64,000 nt of DNA from Hsuehochloa calcarea. Lineage: Eukaryota > Streptophyta > Magnoliopsida > Poales > Poaceae. The first letter of the stretch is position 1. Each line of letters opens with the position of its first letter. The DNA lies in contig CM070599.1 in NCBI GenBank assembly GCA_036346395.1, forward strand, positions 7,245,232-7,309,231. Direction: 5' to 3'. Of the stretch, positions 1 through 10,939 are shown in pieces. The notes beneath the pieces were generated by a model. It ran no database searches, had not been told where the DNA came from, and worked only from the letters and a program-made list of their open reading frames with translations. Position numbers and translations under genes: made by a program.

Positions 1-634
1 GGTAAAATAGACTTATTCTTTCGCGAAACGATCCACTGTCCTGGGCTGACAAACACGAAAATGGCAGCTGAATGAACCAAACGCACCATGGAACATTTCT
101 CATCTCATAGTCGTAGAGACATAGACCATCTGCTCAATCTCTTAACAAAGCTCGTTATATATGGGCTGAATGGAGATTGAATCTTGCCAAACATGTACGA
201 TTTGATTCTACGCAATTATTTGTAAACCAGCTCAACGCATGTACATGGTTCACCTACTACAGTAGTTCACCTTCACCCAGTCCCTTGAATTACAAGATGG
301 AAATGTAAATTTCTAGTGAAAACAGAGAGTACATGTGTTGGAGAATTTTTTAAAATAATATTATTTTCAACAATAAATACAAAATTTCAACTCGTTCCAG
401 CCGAGCGCAGGCAGAGGGGAGGAAGAGAAGTGGGACAGAAAGGGAGAGGAGGGGAAAAGAGCGAAGCGAATCACCGCCCGTTCGTCGCGGAGGAGACAGG
501 GAAATAGAAGCATATCTAGTTGTCTACCTTGCAGGTGATTGAGAATTGATTTCATTAGATCATTTTAGCTTTAGTGTAGTCTGTTTAACTTTATATTATT
601 GTTGTAGGTTAGATAATTTTTACATAGAAAATAA

Positions 635-1550
635 TTTAGAAACTAGAAAAATAGCAAGTAGCTCCAAAAAATCTGTAAAAATTCTAGAGTAGCTAAATAG
701 GGTGTATAGAGTCTGATTAAAATATTCATAGCTTCAATTATGTTCTCATTTTTTACATGGTAAATATTCTGTAAGTGCCGAAAATACATTTTAAACTAGA
801 AAAATAGCAAGGTAGCTCTAAAATTCTATAAAAATTGCAGAGTAGTTAAAACAAGTGTGTAGAGTATGATTAAAATATTCCCAGCTTTATTTCTGCTCTT
901 ATTTTTGCACGATAAATATTCTATAGATACCAAGAATACATTTTAAACTAGAAATAGAGCAAGGTAGCTCTAAAAATAATTTCAGAGTAGCTAAATAGGG
1001 TGTGTAGAGCCTGATTAAAATATTCCTAGCTTCAATTATGCTATGTTATCATTTTTGCATGATAAATATTCTGTAAATGCTGATAATACATTTTAAACTA
1101 GGAAAATAGCAAGGTAGCTCTAAAAAATTCGTAAAAAAATCTGAAGTAACTAAATAGGGTGTGTAGAGCCTGATTAAAATATTCCCAACTTCATTTCTAT
1201 TTTTATTTTTGCACGATAAATACTTTATAAATACCGAGAATACATTTTAAACTAGGAAAATAGCAAGGTAGCTCTATAAATTCTGTAAAAATTGCAGAGC
1301 AACCAAATAGGGTGTATACAACCTGATTTAAATATTCTCAGCTTCATTTATGTTCTAATTTTTGAACGATAAATATTTTATATATACCGAGAATACATTT
1401 TAAACTAGGAAAATAGCAAAGTAGCTCTAAAAATTCCCAAAAAATTCTAGAGTAGATAAATAGGGTGCGTAGAGCCTTATTAAAATATTCTCAGCTTTGG
1501 TTATGTTCTCATCTTTACATGGTAAATATTTCATAAATGTCGAGATAATC
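635..1550. repeat. Tandem array, six copies of a ~153-bp AT-rich monomer
   Basis: Six head-to-tail copies share an anchor reading roughly TTTTAAACTAGGAAAATAGC. The anchors start near 635, 789, 941, 1091, 1245 and 1398, so the period is 150-154 bp. Within each copy a conserved block about GTAGCTC is followed by a block around TGATTAAAATATTC and a block around GATAAATATT. Copies differ by scattered substitutions and short indels. No coding potential is seen. The monomer length is in the satellite range, but only six copies are present, so this is either a small satellite island or the tandem-repeat part of a transposon. The first 634 bases of the window hold nothing I recognise. Confidence 0.85.
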
Positions 1551-1577
1551 TTTGAAATATTGTCTATCTTAAATTTT

Positions 1578-1990
1578 AGGTATGACGGCCCCAGGAGACA
1601 CTGCACAGTGGTTGTACGAGCTGCTTGACCCAGCCATTAACACGACTCAACGTAGTCACCACAATGGCCGCAGGAGGACGAGCAGCCCATTCAGCTTGGC
1701 GCGTTGCGGCTACACATTCCCACGAGGGCATGGAAGGTGGACCCACGTTGGGTTCTACGGTACATACAGTTCTGACCTTCTTGTAATTAATTTCGGCCTG
1801 ACATGTGTGGATGGACTCACGTATGTTATTAATCCTTTCAACACAGGTTGGGAGTGGCAGACCAACTTCCACTAGCTAGTTTGTTGGAGGCGACATGGGA
1901 GGACAAGGACGATGTCGCTGCCAAGGTGTCTACAGTTAGGTGGTTTCCGTACGACCGGTGCCTCCTGACGGCGTTGATTATTTGCAATGA
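1578..1990 (+). pseudogene. Plant-mobile-domain-like protein, N-terminal fragment
   Basis: An open frame starting near 1582 reads LLDPAINTTQRSHHN, which resembles the opening of plant mobile domain (aminotransferase-like) proteins, often carried by MULE-type transposons in grasses. A second frame around 1850-1980 continues with LPLASLLEATWEDK and ends DRCLLTALI, again in the style of this family. The two parts are out of frame, so an intron or a frameshift lies between them. The coding sequence stops where LTR sequence begins near 1990 and appears to resume after 4440. Identification is by recalled sequence style only and is tentative. Confidence 0.4.
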
Positions 1991-3390
1991 TTATTCTTAA
2001 ACGTTCCCTGGTCGGAAACATATGAGAACACATATGAATAGACTACCATATGTATTGGTTGATGACTATATTTCACAGGTCATGCATATGGAGATATCAA
2101 ACCAATAATATGGACACATGTTAGAGAACAAGGTGTTGGAAAAGACCCACCTTGAGACATTGTTGAGATTGTTATGATTCTATGTATCATTAGTTGGTCT
2201 CAAACAATGATAATGTATAATCCTTAGACCTGAGATCAGTGTGGTTTCCTACATGTGTAATAGCACTCTTAGGGGTTACCAAATGCTACTTGTAACTGGA
2301 TAGTTATAAAGGTAGCTTTTGGGTATGCTATGAAATATGCGGAGGGATGTGACTGCTCAGATATGATATTTCCCCTCCTAACATAATATGAGAGATGTCT
2401 TTGGGTCCCTCGTTGTGGTCGGATAAAGAAAGTGCATGGTCATGCCACTAGCGGTCGAAGTGTCGACCACATGAAGTTATTCGACACTTGATCGAAAAAT
2501 TATTGAACAGTTTATGGATGACACAACATCTCACCTGAAATTCAACCAGATATCGTGAGACAAAGGGAGAATACACGAGAGGGCCTTTCAGTTCAATCAG
2601 ATACGGACTAGTCGTACGGAGATACGAGCTGGTTGTAGGCTGGTCGAACATGGTCACTAAGTGGTCGAAACTTGGTCGTAAGGAGTTACGAATTGGTCGA
2701 GACCAAATATGAACTTGTCGTATAAATATACAAGTTGGTCGTTAGTGATATGGACCTGGTCGTATATCATATTGCATTAAGGTTCGTTCGATATATTATA
2801 TGTGTGTTTTGGAATCGTTATGTGCTGCTAGGTACCGCTAACGACTAGTGGTCGGAAAAGAGTTTTCGAGTCACAACCTATTACACATGAACCTATAGGG
2901 TCGCACACTTAAAGGGCTAGGATTTTATTTGGATGGTGATCCGAATTCTTGTAGGCCACGAGTTCTTAATGGGCCTCAAGTACGAGACCCATCATGGATG
3001 CTTATATATAGAGGGGTAGCGGCATGGGGTGATGATGATATTTTGAAGAACTCCCGAAACCCTAACAGCCACGCCTTCCTCATACCACGCTGCCGGCGCT
3101 AGCACTCCAGCACATGGTATCTCTACCCGGTACGTGTGGATACCTTGGAGGTGTTGTTGCGAAGCATCAGTACTAGGACGATCAGCAACTCGTGACGATC
3201 ACAAGACTCGGAGAAGAAGACGCACGGCGAGTATGACTACGACTACATCAACTTGCTACATCGACTCTACTTCTGCTACAAGTCGACGCGTCTAGTGGTA
3301 ATCTCATGATCTATTACTACTGGAGGTTTCTTGGTTGCGCGGTAAATTTTTATTTTGTGCTATCGTAGCCTACCAGTAACCCTTCAGACA
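1990..3390 (+). mobile_element. Copia-like LTR plus start of internal region (copy 1)
   Basis: This block is closely similar, in the opposite orientation, to 8550-9990. Shared landmarks include TTAGTTGGTCTCA near 2191, a block CTTAGGGGTT near 2268, the TATA-like GCTTATATATAGAGG near 3000, and a tail ending TAGCCTACC near 3375. Near 3295 CTAGTGGTAATCTC resembles a decayed initiator-Met primer site (family consensus TGGTATCAGAGC), so the LTR probably ends there and the last ~90 bases are internal. It appears to interrupt the plant-mobile-domain-like gene. I found no clean target-site duplication. Confidence 0.6.
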
Positions 3391-4432
3391 CGCCATAGGA
3401 AGTATGTTAATTCCGGTGGCTTACGGGCTAGTCGAGTCATGTGGGTAAAGGAGTACTCCCTTGCAGGGATTAATCTATTTGAATAGCCGTGTCCACGGTT
3501 ATGGACAACACTTGATTGGGATACGTCATTATTAGACTTTTCGATTAAAATTTGCATGGTTACAACTTGGTATTCGGCATGAACAAGTGTTCATGCATTT
3601 TAGTTTATCGAAGTGGACTGCCACTTTGGTATTTGTTTGATTCATTTGTTTATCAATGTGTAACTTTATCACATGTTTTATTTCTACTTCAAATCTGATT
3701 TTGAAATGGCAATTGCAAAACTAGTATGTGTATGTTGAAAATTATTGTGTCTTTCGTAAAAACTAAAGCCACTAATGTTATTGTTTGATTGTCCAATATG
3801 CATAACTAATTTTTCTTTTGTGTAATACTTGTGAGTACATTTTGTCCTTAACCCGATTGCTGCAAATCCATGTGAGGATGAGCCTCTGATCGACGAGTTC
3901 GCTAGCGCCGATTACGGTGACACTAATAAATAGTGCTATTCTTTAATCCCCAGTCGGTTGCCTTGGGCTATGGGCATACTACTGCTGGTCTTTTGCTTAT
4001 ATTACTTTCTTCCGCTGCTACTTTAGATGTTTAATTGAATTTGGCTAGTCGGCCCCTTTTGAAATAGATGTAGACTTAAACTATTGTTGTATGTCTTTCG
4101 TTATGTTAATATATGAAAGTTGTATGACTATGATTGACATTGATGAGTGTATGTGTGTGTTGGTCGCTGATCTTGGGAGCCAACACGAGATGCATACCCA
4201 CTATTGTGAATTTCATTTTAACTTGTTTGAGTGTGGACATGGACCGTTTGGAGAACCGGTCATCATGTAGTTCTCGCAGAGGAGCAGTACACATGATCAC
4301 CGGGGCTTTAGTTTCGGTAAGGCCTTCTCACTTAGATGGATTTAAGATGGAATTCATTCACTTGAGGCCAGAGTTATTTCTATAAGACCGGGAAGACTAC
4401 GATCTTACAGAAATAACCCAGGGGTCCTCACA
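3391..4432 (+). mobile_element. LTR-retrotransposon fragment
   Basis: The sequence has the style of grass LTR tails: AATAGCCGTGTCCACGG near 3485, a region around 3830-3900 resembling the transcribed part of an LTR, and an apparent end GGGTCCTCACA near 4422-4432. No gag or pol coding is seen. It may be the 3' part of the element at 1990-3390 or a second insertion next to it; the sequence alone does not decide. Confidence 0.4.
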
Positions 4433-4449
4433 TCCTTTCCCTTACGAAA

Positions 4450-5494
4450 TTATGAATTTATCGTTTCGTCTTCCATGGGTATACCAGTGGGTTACGCAGT
4501 TTTCCCACGCCTTAGCGGATGTGCACCAGGAGCCTGCTCGCTACGACCCTAGGACGTACACGGAGTACATCAACTGGTACTCCACTCGGACGAGAGTTCG
4601 TTGCATTATGGTTGTGGACGACCCACCACGCCACAAGGCTGCGACGATCGACACGTACCCCACCCAGACAGACTCTGCGTTCCATCACACTGTACGTATT
4701 GAACAGTTAATACTTCTTATTTGCTACGCATATTTTCGGTTCCTAACTTGCTAATTTTGTGTATAGAGAAATCTCAGATAGGAGCTGGACGAGTCGGCTA
4801 GCTTCGTGTGTAGTCTGACGATCGGGGAGCGCTACAGCACAGTGAGGCAGGAGATCAGACAGACCATGGACCGAATGCTAGAAGTGTCGATGCGAGTTAT
4901 CCACCTGACATCATGTCGTAAGCCGAGAGACGTGGCGGACCCACCTGTGCATGGACGGGGGATGAGCCACGGTGTGTCACACCTCACGGCAACTCACCCG
5001 GATGTGGCTGGCGAATCCTCGTAGCACCGTGCCGGGAGTACTCCTGCGCTTGCTTAGTTCGTAGGTACACCTGAAATGCTTACGTCTAGTTGTTAATACC
5101 GTCCATACCAGGGGTAGGACTATGCCGAGTCATCTGCTGCGATACAACAATCAAGTATGTCTTGTTGTTTACACGCATAACGTACTATTTCAGAATTTTC
5201 TTTTTGTTTATATGCATAGCGTGTTGTTCCACAGGTCATAGTCCCGTACCACACGAGGATCTGGGGTCGCATGAGGGAGCAGACTCCGAGGACTTCGACG
5301 TCTCTTGGAAAGTGCGGCTACATCAAGCGTTGGATGACGAGAGTAGCCAGGTCTCTGTTGGGGCTTCACAGCTGCACTGTGCACCAGGAGCGAGCTAGCC
5401 GACGCAGCACCCCCTCGGGGCACACCCTCTGGGGACACCCCCTCTCGCGACACCCCCTCAGGTTACTCGCATCGGTAGGTTACCTCAGTCGCTG
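4450..5494 (+). pseudogene. Plant-mobile-domain-like protein, C-terminal exons
   Basis: The frame from 4452 reads YTEYINWYSTRTRVR followed by IDTYPTQTDSAFHHT, matching the way plant-mobile-domain proteins end their domain (a Y-x-x-WY-x-x-RTR pattern, then a DTYP block). A canonical intron follows: donor GTACGT at 4691 and acceptor TTTGTGTATAG near 4766. The next piece contains an in-frame TAG, then ERYSTVRQEIRQTMDRMLE from about 4830. A further piece around 5233-5494 holds tandem CACCCCCTC-type repeats. The in-frame stop and the missing middle of the domain make it non-functional. It probably belongs with the fragment at 1578-1990. Confidence 0.45.
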
Positions 5495-6700
5495 AAACCT
5501 TTGACGTATGGTGCCATAGCACGGGATTAGGGAATGCCTCACTGTGCCGGAGGTGGAGACGAAAGGGGGAGTTTCGGCCGACGATGGGGAAAATCCAAGA
5601 TGCTGAGGCTCCTGTGAACGAAAGCCAAATCAATTAAGGGAAATATTTCCTAGTGCTCTAGAACACGTGCTAATGCACCAAGGCAAGGAAATGGCTCACC
5701 GGAGAGACAGTTGGCACGGTGGAGCTTTGCAGACCGCGCACCAACGCCGAAGAAGACGAGCTCGCATTTCGAGAGCTACATAAGAACACAAGGGTTCAAA
5801 CCGGCGAACAAGAAATGACAAAGGATGAGGAACGAGAGGGACAAAGCAGAGGGAAGCTCACCCTAGGAGGTCACAAGAGCTTGCCTACTTTCCCTCGGTC
5901 ACTGAGAGGGAAAGTGAGAGCTAGTGGCCGAGAGAAGGTAGGATATAGCGCCCCAACGGCCGGGAGGGGAGCATCGTGAGCAGGCGCATGGACAGATGCA
6001 CTCTGGCACACGCTGCACGTGGTGAGCGAGCTCTGCATCACCAACATGTGAGGAGGAAGACACAACAGATAGGTGGGTCCCGCGGTGTCAGCGACACGGT
6101 GTGGCTCGAGTCGGAATGTTTATGCTGTTGAGTCGAGACAAGACAGCTCAGTTGGAGTCTGGTTCGAGTCATGTGCGGCTGGCTCAGTCGGTTGGGTTAA
6201 AAGGTTGAGTCCAACCGAGTCAACAGGGTTTGGGTTTGGGTTCGGGTTCGAGTCCAACCAACAATGTTGACTGATTAAAAATCAAACTCTCCAATTTGAC
6301 CGGTGATTAAAAATAGCAAAAAAAATTTAGAAAATTATGACATTTTGCATAGGGGTTCTTGAGGTAACGTAGTACACATAGAAATTTTATATACCCATTG
6401 TTCTTTTTTTTTAATTGCTTGTTTTTAATTCATTTATCGCAGTGCTTTTAGAATGGGGATTTGAATTTTCACAATGTGGATTTTGTTTCTAACTTTTTTA
6501 GAAAATTCATATTTATTCATGATAAACATTTAAATAAATTATTTCCCAAAGGTCTTGCAAAGCATTTATTTCTGATTTTGTTTGTAGCTTCTATTTGAGT
6601 TATATGTTTTGCTTTGATTTGAACTTTTTCAAATGCAACAATTTGTGTAAAAGCTACAGAATATTATGCGTGCTCAAAAGTTTAAAAAGTTCACATTTTT
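5495..6700. other. No gene recognised
   Basis: This stretch holds short open frames without recognisable domains, a GGGTTT/GGGTTC-type simple repeat at about 6228-6252, and AT-rich sequence from 6270 to 6700. I see no transposon termini. Confidence 0.5.
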
Positions 6701-8550
6701 ATATATTTAAAATACAAACTCAAATTTGGGATGTTGCTTGGAGCCACACAAGAACACGTGCATCTGGCGATGCCTGTGGCGGCCGAGCGCGCCTACTGCA
6801 TGGTAGTGTTCTACCTTCAATTGAGGTCGGCTCATTTCAACTTCACCGAAGAGATCTCCATGCTGGCCCTGTCATCCGAGGATGCCGGTGAGCAGCACAA
6901 GCCCGAGGGCATAGCCCTGTCCGCTGCGTCAATTCAGAGAAGGTCATCGAGGTTGGCTCGCGTGTGGTCGTGCTCCAGACAGTCGTGATGGTCATGCCTG
7001 CTGTAATATACCGTTTGAACATAAAACAAATAAATGATTAGTACTAAAATTAAATAGAATTAAAAAAGAGAAAAATTCCAAAATTAAGGAGGAGCGTTAG
7101 AACTCGGGCCTTCGGCCCATCGTGTCGTGGCTCGAGTGGGGGACAGACGGTCTCTTAAGTAGGAGCCAAGGGGGTGGCAGCACCCCCCAAACCCTAGAGC
7201 CGCCTCCCCTTGCGCCTCCTCTCCCCCTTGCCAGACCCATGGTGCCCCTTGGTCCTCCCCTGCTGCTACTGGTGTGGTGTGGCCTGGTGCTGGAGAAGGG
7301 TAACAAGAGGAAAGGAGAAGTAAGGAGGAAAGGAGCAAGGAGAAGGAGACGAGAAGAAGAAGAAAAGGAATGAAAAGAGGAGGTTTTCACGGGTTCCCAT
7401 GATTCGTCGTGATCACCAAGGGTAAACCCTGTTAATATCTAAGTTTTGCCATGGATTAGTCGCTGTTAATTTTATAGGTCATTTTGATTAGGGAAAAGTT
7501 AGTTTGTAGTCTACCCTAGTTCGTCAAGGTTGGACGCGGAATCTTGCAGGGGAGATTCGGGGTATTTAGGCTCGGATTCAGAGATCGGTCCAATTAGAAA
7601 AAAGTTAGATAATCTCGTTAGGTTTCCAGGAAGGTCCAAGGAGTGTTGCCTCAAGTACCATGCTGCCTTTGCATTATCTGGCTCCTAGAAGCTAAAGAGG
7701 CAAGTGCTTGGTATAATGGTGAACAACAGGTGGTGACCGTTGTCATGTTGATTTAGTTACCACGAGATTTAATTATATGTTGTTGAGTTACATATTTGTC
7801 ATGGTAATATTGATAGAAAGAGTCATATTATGATATTGATACAACTATCATGTGGATAACATGGTGAGACTGTTAATGTTAAATGAATTGTTACATCATT
7901 CACTTGCATAAAAGCCAGGACGATGAGTACTGCCATGATTATGGTTAATCCAGTGTGCCCCATGTTAAAATCCTACAGAGATAGAGATCACACCCTCAAG
8001 AAGTTGGGGAGAAAAGTGTGTCACTTACAGGTGAACACTTCGCTATACCGGTATCAGTTGAAAGAAGTGCATCATGGTATTTGCATTCATGTGAAAGACA
8101 TCGATGAGAATTGAGAATGAGGAATATGAGATTTATGATAACATATTAAATATTTAATGAACAAGTATATTTACCATTGTATCTGGTACTTGCTGAGTCG
8201 TGGACTCACTCTTCCTTTATTATTGTTTTAGGTGGTCGGTGACGGCATCTTGCATGAGAAACACCAGCAACGCGATCACCACCACCCGCAGCTGCAGCTG
8301 TAGCAGCAACACCAGAAGCATCAGCGGACGGCGGCAAATCACATGTATCCGGTGTTTAGGAGTGGCAATTCGTCAAGAAAAACTTAAAGAGTGGCAAATA
8401 CTAAACGAGGGGGTCTTTACGCAAATCATCAACTTTTCCTTGTTCAACTGCTCTCTGCATCTTGAATTTTACTCCATTAATTCAGTGACAGGTCAGTTCT
8501 TGAAGATATTACGTGGAGTGTTAGAACACGAAAATTTTAAGCTTTTTCTC
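6700..8550 (+). mobile_element. Probable LTR-retrotransposon fragments, plus orientation
   Basis: The order of sequence types resembles the LTRs of grass Gypsy elements: an AT-rich U3-like part (6990-7090), a CT-rich leader around 7190-7260 with CCAAACCCTAGAGCCGCC, then a stretch around 8185 (TACTTGCTGAGTCGTGGAC) similar to the late-LTR block of other elements here, and a GACGGCATCTTGC-type tail. No gag or pol reading is present. An open frame at 6731-6988 has no recognisable domain. Ends are not defined. Confidence 0.4.
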
Positions 8551-9990
8551 AAGGGATCGGGGTAGGCTACACTAACGCAAAATAATTTTCTTTGTACCAC
8601 GTAAACCAAAAAGTATTGCGAATAAAAGATTATAGATCGTTACCACTAGATACGCAGTGCACCGGAAGAAGAGTTGGAGTAGCCAGATACAATGATGTAG
8701 TCTAAGTATTCGATCGTCCAACGTCCTTGGCTACCGATCGTCTCCTCCAGCAACTCCTCCTGTTCCTCACGTACGTTTCAGATCATCCTGGATCAGCATA
8801 ACAGTAACTGCAGTAGCACCACTATGGTATCTACATGTCCAGGAGTGGAATGTCATATGCCGATGTGCTAACACCAGCGCACACGGTAGAGCCTTCAGGG
8901 ATGTGGCGGCTAGGGTTTCGGTGGGTGGTGCGACCTCCTCCAAAAAGCCCCCACGCCTCCCTTATAAAGAGCCTCTTATCAGAGCCTACGTTAGGGGCCC
9001 ATTAAAGTGCAAGACCCATATGAACGGATCGTATCTAAACTATTTTGTTCCAGCCTTTTAAGTGTGTGACCATGTAGGTTCATATGTACTCAACCGCGAC
9101 TTGGAAACCCCTTTTAGATCACAAGTCGGCAATGTTTCCTAGCATCAAAAACATATCGACCCCTGAATACACATAAATACCATATCGGACGAATCTAGAT
9201 AGTGCTTATGTGTTAATCCCTTTGCCTCATGATACCAGATCAAACTCAAGGTGAGATGTGCGTCATCCTATGATAACTCGATTCTTCACTCGATTTTGTA
9301 GTAAATTACTTAGTTGTAGTCGACTATTCAACCACATGCAGCATGGTCAGGCACTTCCCTAATCCAACCACGTTGAATAGCCCAGAGATATCTCTTTCGT
9401 TATATAAGAGGAGCAAATTACATCTTGATAGCTCACATTCCGTCGCATATTTCATAATAAACCCAAAAGCAAGCTATCCCGTTACAGAATAAAGATTGTC
9501 AACCCCTAAGTAAACTATTACAAATATAGGACACTATGATGATCTAAAGTCTAAGGATTCCACGTACACTATGTATGAGACCAACTAATGACACTTAGGA
9601 ATATAACAATTCTCGTAGTGCTTCAAGGTTGATCAATCCAACATTATGTTCTCCAATATATTTTCACATTATTGATTTAATATCTCACATACATGATTCG
9701 TGAAATATGACTATCAATTGATACATGGGCTGATCTATAAATTATAAGTGTCACACGTAATAATATAATATTTAGAATAACATTAAACATTAATAAAGAG
9801 TTCCACGAACAAATCACATATATACTTGTTAATGAATATAAATGATAGTTCATTCGAGGGACAAAATAACATATTATTCAAAATTTTATAAACATAGAAG
9901 TGATATAATCATATCAATGATTACCTCAAAGGCATATCACTGATACTTTTTTATACGGAGAGAACATTTTATGACAAGATTTTCTGTTGC
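8550..9990 (-). mobile_element. Copia-like LTR plus internal stub (copy 2)
   Basis: The reverse complement aligns with 1990-3390 over almost the whole length, with many substitutions and indels. The degenerate primer-site region lies near 8645, and the internal stub runs to about 8550. The two copies face each other about 5.2 kb apart. Neither has coding capacity. Their divergence suggests two old independent insertions rather than one inverted-repeat element. Confidence 0.6.
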
Positions 9991-10094
9991 CGGATACCTC
10001 TGAAGGAAAATGAAATCGCTTAAGGCCTGGATATCACGTCACCTTCGCCTGCAATGCTACCTAGTTAATTTGCCATATAAATTGTTCTCTTGTC

Positions 10095-10545
10095 TATCAG
10101 GGTTCTCCCTACTTTTGATTGAGTTATACCAACACTTCTGGACTGGTCTGCATCATCCAGGGTTTGTGAAACAGTTGGTGTGGTGGCGCCTAGAATTTAC
10201 TATCTGTCAAACAGGTATCACACTAGTTGATCGAGAGAAAATCAACGGCCGATAGATAAGACCAATCCTCCCAGCGAATTTCCTTCCACAGTTCACAATA
10301 TTGACATGTGCTTATATTGCAGCTTTTTATGTGACACGATATTTAATTCTTTTTACTTGATCCAAATGTTTAGAAATTCTTGTTGGCTGGTAATAACAAG
10401 AAGAGAGAGCAGCGGATGTCTGAACATGCGGTTGAGCAACACAACGGTCAGAACATATTCAACGGATTCAACGTCGAGTTCCTTAGTGAGAGGCCTTCGG
10501 CATCAGCAGAGAGGTGGCAACCAAAATGACCATAGGTGGCAACCC
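10095..10545 (+). pseudogene. 11S globulin / glutelin-like seed storage protein, 5' fragments
   Basis: The frame at 10122-10161 reads SYTNTSGLVCIIQ, matching the end of the first exon of cereal glutelins (YSNTPGLVYIIQG). A GT donor follows at 10162, as expected for intron 1. A second block from 10353 reads LDPNV, a stop (TAG at 10371-10373), then KFLLAGNNKKREQ and NGQNIFNGFNVEFLSE. This is the conserved EFLLAGN / QNIFSGF block of the acidic subunit. Cereal glutelins are vacuolar seed storage hexamers with two cupin domains. The region upstream of 10100 and most of exon 2 are degraded. Homology stops near 10545, where retrotransposon sequence begins, and resumes at 22389. Identification is from recalled family motifs. 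Confidence 0.75.
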
Positions 10546-10926
10546 TGACTAAATGTTACTAAAACTGAGAAGGGACTCAACTAACCTAACTTACATGGAC
10601 GGTCGACTTGAAATAACTGGTAGATCTTGAACTTCCCGAGGCATCCATCGCTTGGTCGCGAAGGGCTCGACCCTATAGATATTCCAGAGGTGAGGAGGTC
10701 AAATATAAATTTGAAAACCCAGTTTCAGAAAAGGTAAGATGAAGGAACTCAAGAATGACATGAGAGGATAAGATGATAAAAGAATATAATAAGATGAGAA
10801 AGAATATAATAAGACGAGAGAATGATATATATTCATGTTAATTAGTTGATTTGATTTAGAAAATAACTTTTGAAACTCTTGACTATAACGACCAAGCTAA
10901 CTACGATTACGTCCTACAGTCGATAC

Positions 10927-10939
10927 GGCTCTGATATCA
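10927..10939 (-). promoter_or_regulatory. Primer binding site (initiator-Met tRNA type)
   Basis: The minus strand reads TGATATCAGAGCC, one substitution from the usual TGGTATCAGAGCC. Its position just inside the LTR end fixes the orientation of the surrounding element. Confidence 0.7.

Noticed and set aside
6228..6252. Telomere-like GGGTTT run
   Set aside because: The plant telomere unit is TTTAGGG. These are GGGTTT/GGGTTC units, only about four long, so a simple repeat.
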